Source of the DNA: Clostridiales bacterium
GTDB taxonomy: Bacteria > Bacillota_A > Clostridia > Saccharofermentanales > Saccharofermentanaceae
DNA: 13,366 nucleotides
Assembly (NCBI GenBank): GCA_017649745.1
Contig: JAGCGE010000154.1
Location: 1-13,366 of the forward strand
Direction: 5' to 3'
Shown here: piece by piece, positions 12,964 to 13,366 of the stretch
How the letters are laid out: every line of letters starts with the position of its first letter
Numbering within the stretch: the stretch's first letter is position 1
The notes under the pieces: model-generated
What the model was told of the DNA's origin: nothing
The model's input: the letters and a program-made list of their open reading frames with translations, nothing else
Databases searched by the model: none
Made by a program: the position numbers and the translations under genes

Positions 12964-13143
12964 AGGTATGGGGCAGGGGGTATAAATGCAGCTGTTGGCG
13001 AAATAAACAGGCCTAATACTTGTGCGTTTGGTAGTGACAGTGTTGGCCAGATGCTGTGGTCGTGGGCTCTTTCGGGATTTAATGATTGTTTAACAATTTG
13101 TCTTGTATCATGGGACCATAAACGAGAGAAAGGGCATAGAACG
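12964..13143. other. Intergenic region before the FtsX-like permease
   Basis: No supported gene. A 13-bp palindrome ATTGTT-T-AACAAT lies at 13085-13097. TATCAT at 13106-13111 is a weak -10 candidate for the gene at 13144. The forward strand is open in one frame for a while (from about 12964), but with no start or recognisable protein. Confidence 0.35.
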
Positions 13144-13366
13144 ATGTTTGGAAGAATCTTGAAGAAAGACCTTAAGAGAAACAAGACGATGAATATCATC
13201 CTGTTCCTCTTTATCATAATCGCAAGTGTATTCTTTGCGAGCGGACTAAATAATCTTATTGCTATCGTGAACGGAACAGACTATCAGTTCAAGACAGCAG
13301 AGGTTGGTGACTATCAGCTGATATCGATGGGTGAAGGTGCCATCGGTTTTTCTGAGGAGAAGGTTA
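13144..13366 (+). CDS. FtsX-like ABC transporter permease, N-terminal part
   Basis: ATG at 13144 has AAAGGG (13129-13134) nine bases upstream and the frame runs off the window end, so only 74 residues are visible. They begin M-F-G-R-I-L-K-K-D-L-K-R-N-K-T-M, followed by a single strong membrane segment (about residues 18-42) and then an extracytoplasmic stretch. This N-terminus is typical of the large FtsX/MacB-type permeases of Firmicutes that export or sense peptides and antimicrobials and are often controlled by a neighbouring two-component system. The partner ATPase is not upstream and should be downstream if the locus is complete. The regulator-kinase pair ending at 7521 is a plausible controller, separated from it by the LXG-like island. 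The family call rests on the first 74 residues only. Confidence 0.7.
   Translation, partial: MFGRILKKDLKRNKTMNIILFLFIIIASVFFASGLNNLIAIVNGTDYQFKTAEVGDYQLISMGEGAIGFSEEKV

Larger units (their letters stand above)
7522..12970 (-). other. AT-rich island with two tandem LXG-like three-gene cassettes
   Basis: Every gene here is on the reverse strand and is visibly richer in A+T than the flanks. Hand counts of single 60-base lines give G+C 33/60 at 6001-6060, against 22/60 at 8881-8940 and 23/60 at 11701-11760. The island contains cassette 1 (7556-10006) and cassette 2 (10294-12781). They have the same gene order, the same promoter layout and paralogous products. It lies between the two-component operon and an FtsX-like permease, genes that in Firmicutes often sit side by side. 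No integrase, transposase or tRNA is present, so the means of arrival is not visible. Confidence 0.6.

Noticed and set aside
12987..13010. Possible third copy of the kinase-end repeat (GCTGTTGGCGAAATAA resembles the 27-mer with a gap)
   Set aside because: It needs an 8-base deletion and further mismatches to align; such similarity over 16 bases can arise by chance.
12924..13217. Reverse-strand ORF of 97 aa upstream of the permease
   Set aside because: It overlaps the start of the FtsX-like gene and the orphan leader, has no RBS and no recognisable protein features.

Overview
The window looks like a chromosomal segment of a Clostridia-type Firmicute, of the Lachnospiraceae/Oscillospiraceae kind. 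The grounds are strong AGGAG-type ribosome binding sites, extended -10 promoters (TGnTATAAT), two lipoproteins with plain Gram-positive lipoboxes, a DUF4214 surface protein, a VanRS-like two-component pair, and the start of a large FtsX-like permease. No RNA gene, CRISPR array or insertion sequence is visible. A species cannot be named from the sequence alone.

Layout. At the left edge is the C-terminal part of a DUF4214-repeat protein (1-684), closed by a good terminator. Next is an intergenic stretch holding a roughly 180-bp fold-back element (761-940). An HSL-type alpha/beta hydrolase follows and is broken by a single frameshift (1035-1959). A tight forward operon (2017-3966) encodes a 75-aa CxxC protein, a 202-aa protein with two cysteine clusters joined by a PKVEEP-repeat linker, and a YtfQ-like sugar-binding lipoprotein with no transporter partner nearby. 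It runs tail-to-tail into a reverse-strand lipoprotein of unknown function (3973-5010), which is preceded by a YfcE/MJ0936-type phosphodiesterase (5089-5574). Divergent from these are an OmpR-type response regulator (5646-6311) and its sensor kinase (6304-7521), which overlap by 8 bases.

The most unusual part is 7522 to about 12970. It is an AT-rich, reverse-strand island lying between the two-component genes and the FtsX-like permease that begins at 13144. It holds two diverged copies of a three-gene operon. Each copy has a promoter, a coiled-coil protein of 112-116 aa, a roughly 605-624 aa protein with an LXG-like helical N-terminus, and a 91-97 aa helical protein. The LXG-like N-terminus and the small helical partners suggest effectors of a type VIIb (Ess/Yuk) secretion system with Lap-type accessory proteins. 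The gene order is unusual, no separate immunity gene is recognisable, and no secretion machinery is in the window. Three observations support duplication by tandem events. The last 27 bp of the sensor kinase gene recur (25/27) between the two copies. Promoter, upstream element and RBS spacing are the same in both. A third, orphan copy of the leader (RBS, ATG and -10) lies just upstream of the second operon.

Working picture (inference): a RR-HK-FtsX antimicrobial-sensing/detoxification locus was interrupted at the 3' end of the kinase gene by horizontally acquired LXG-like cassettes, which then multiplied and diverged in place.
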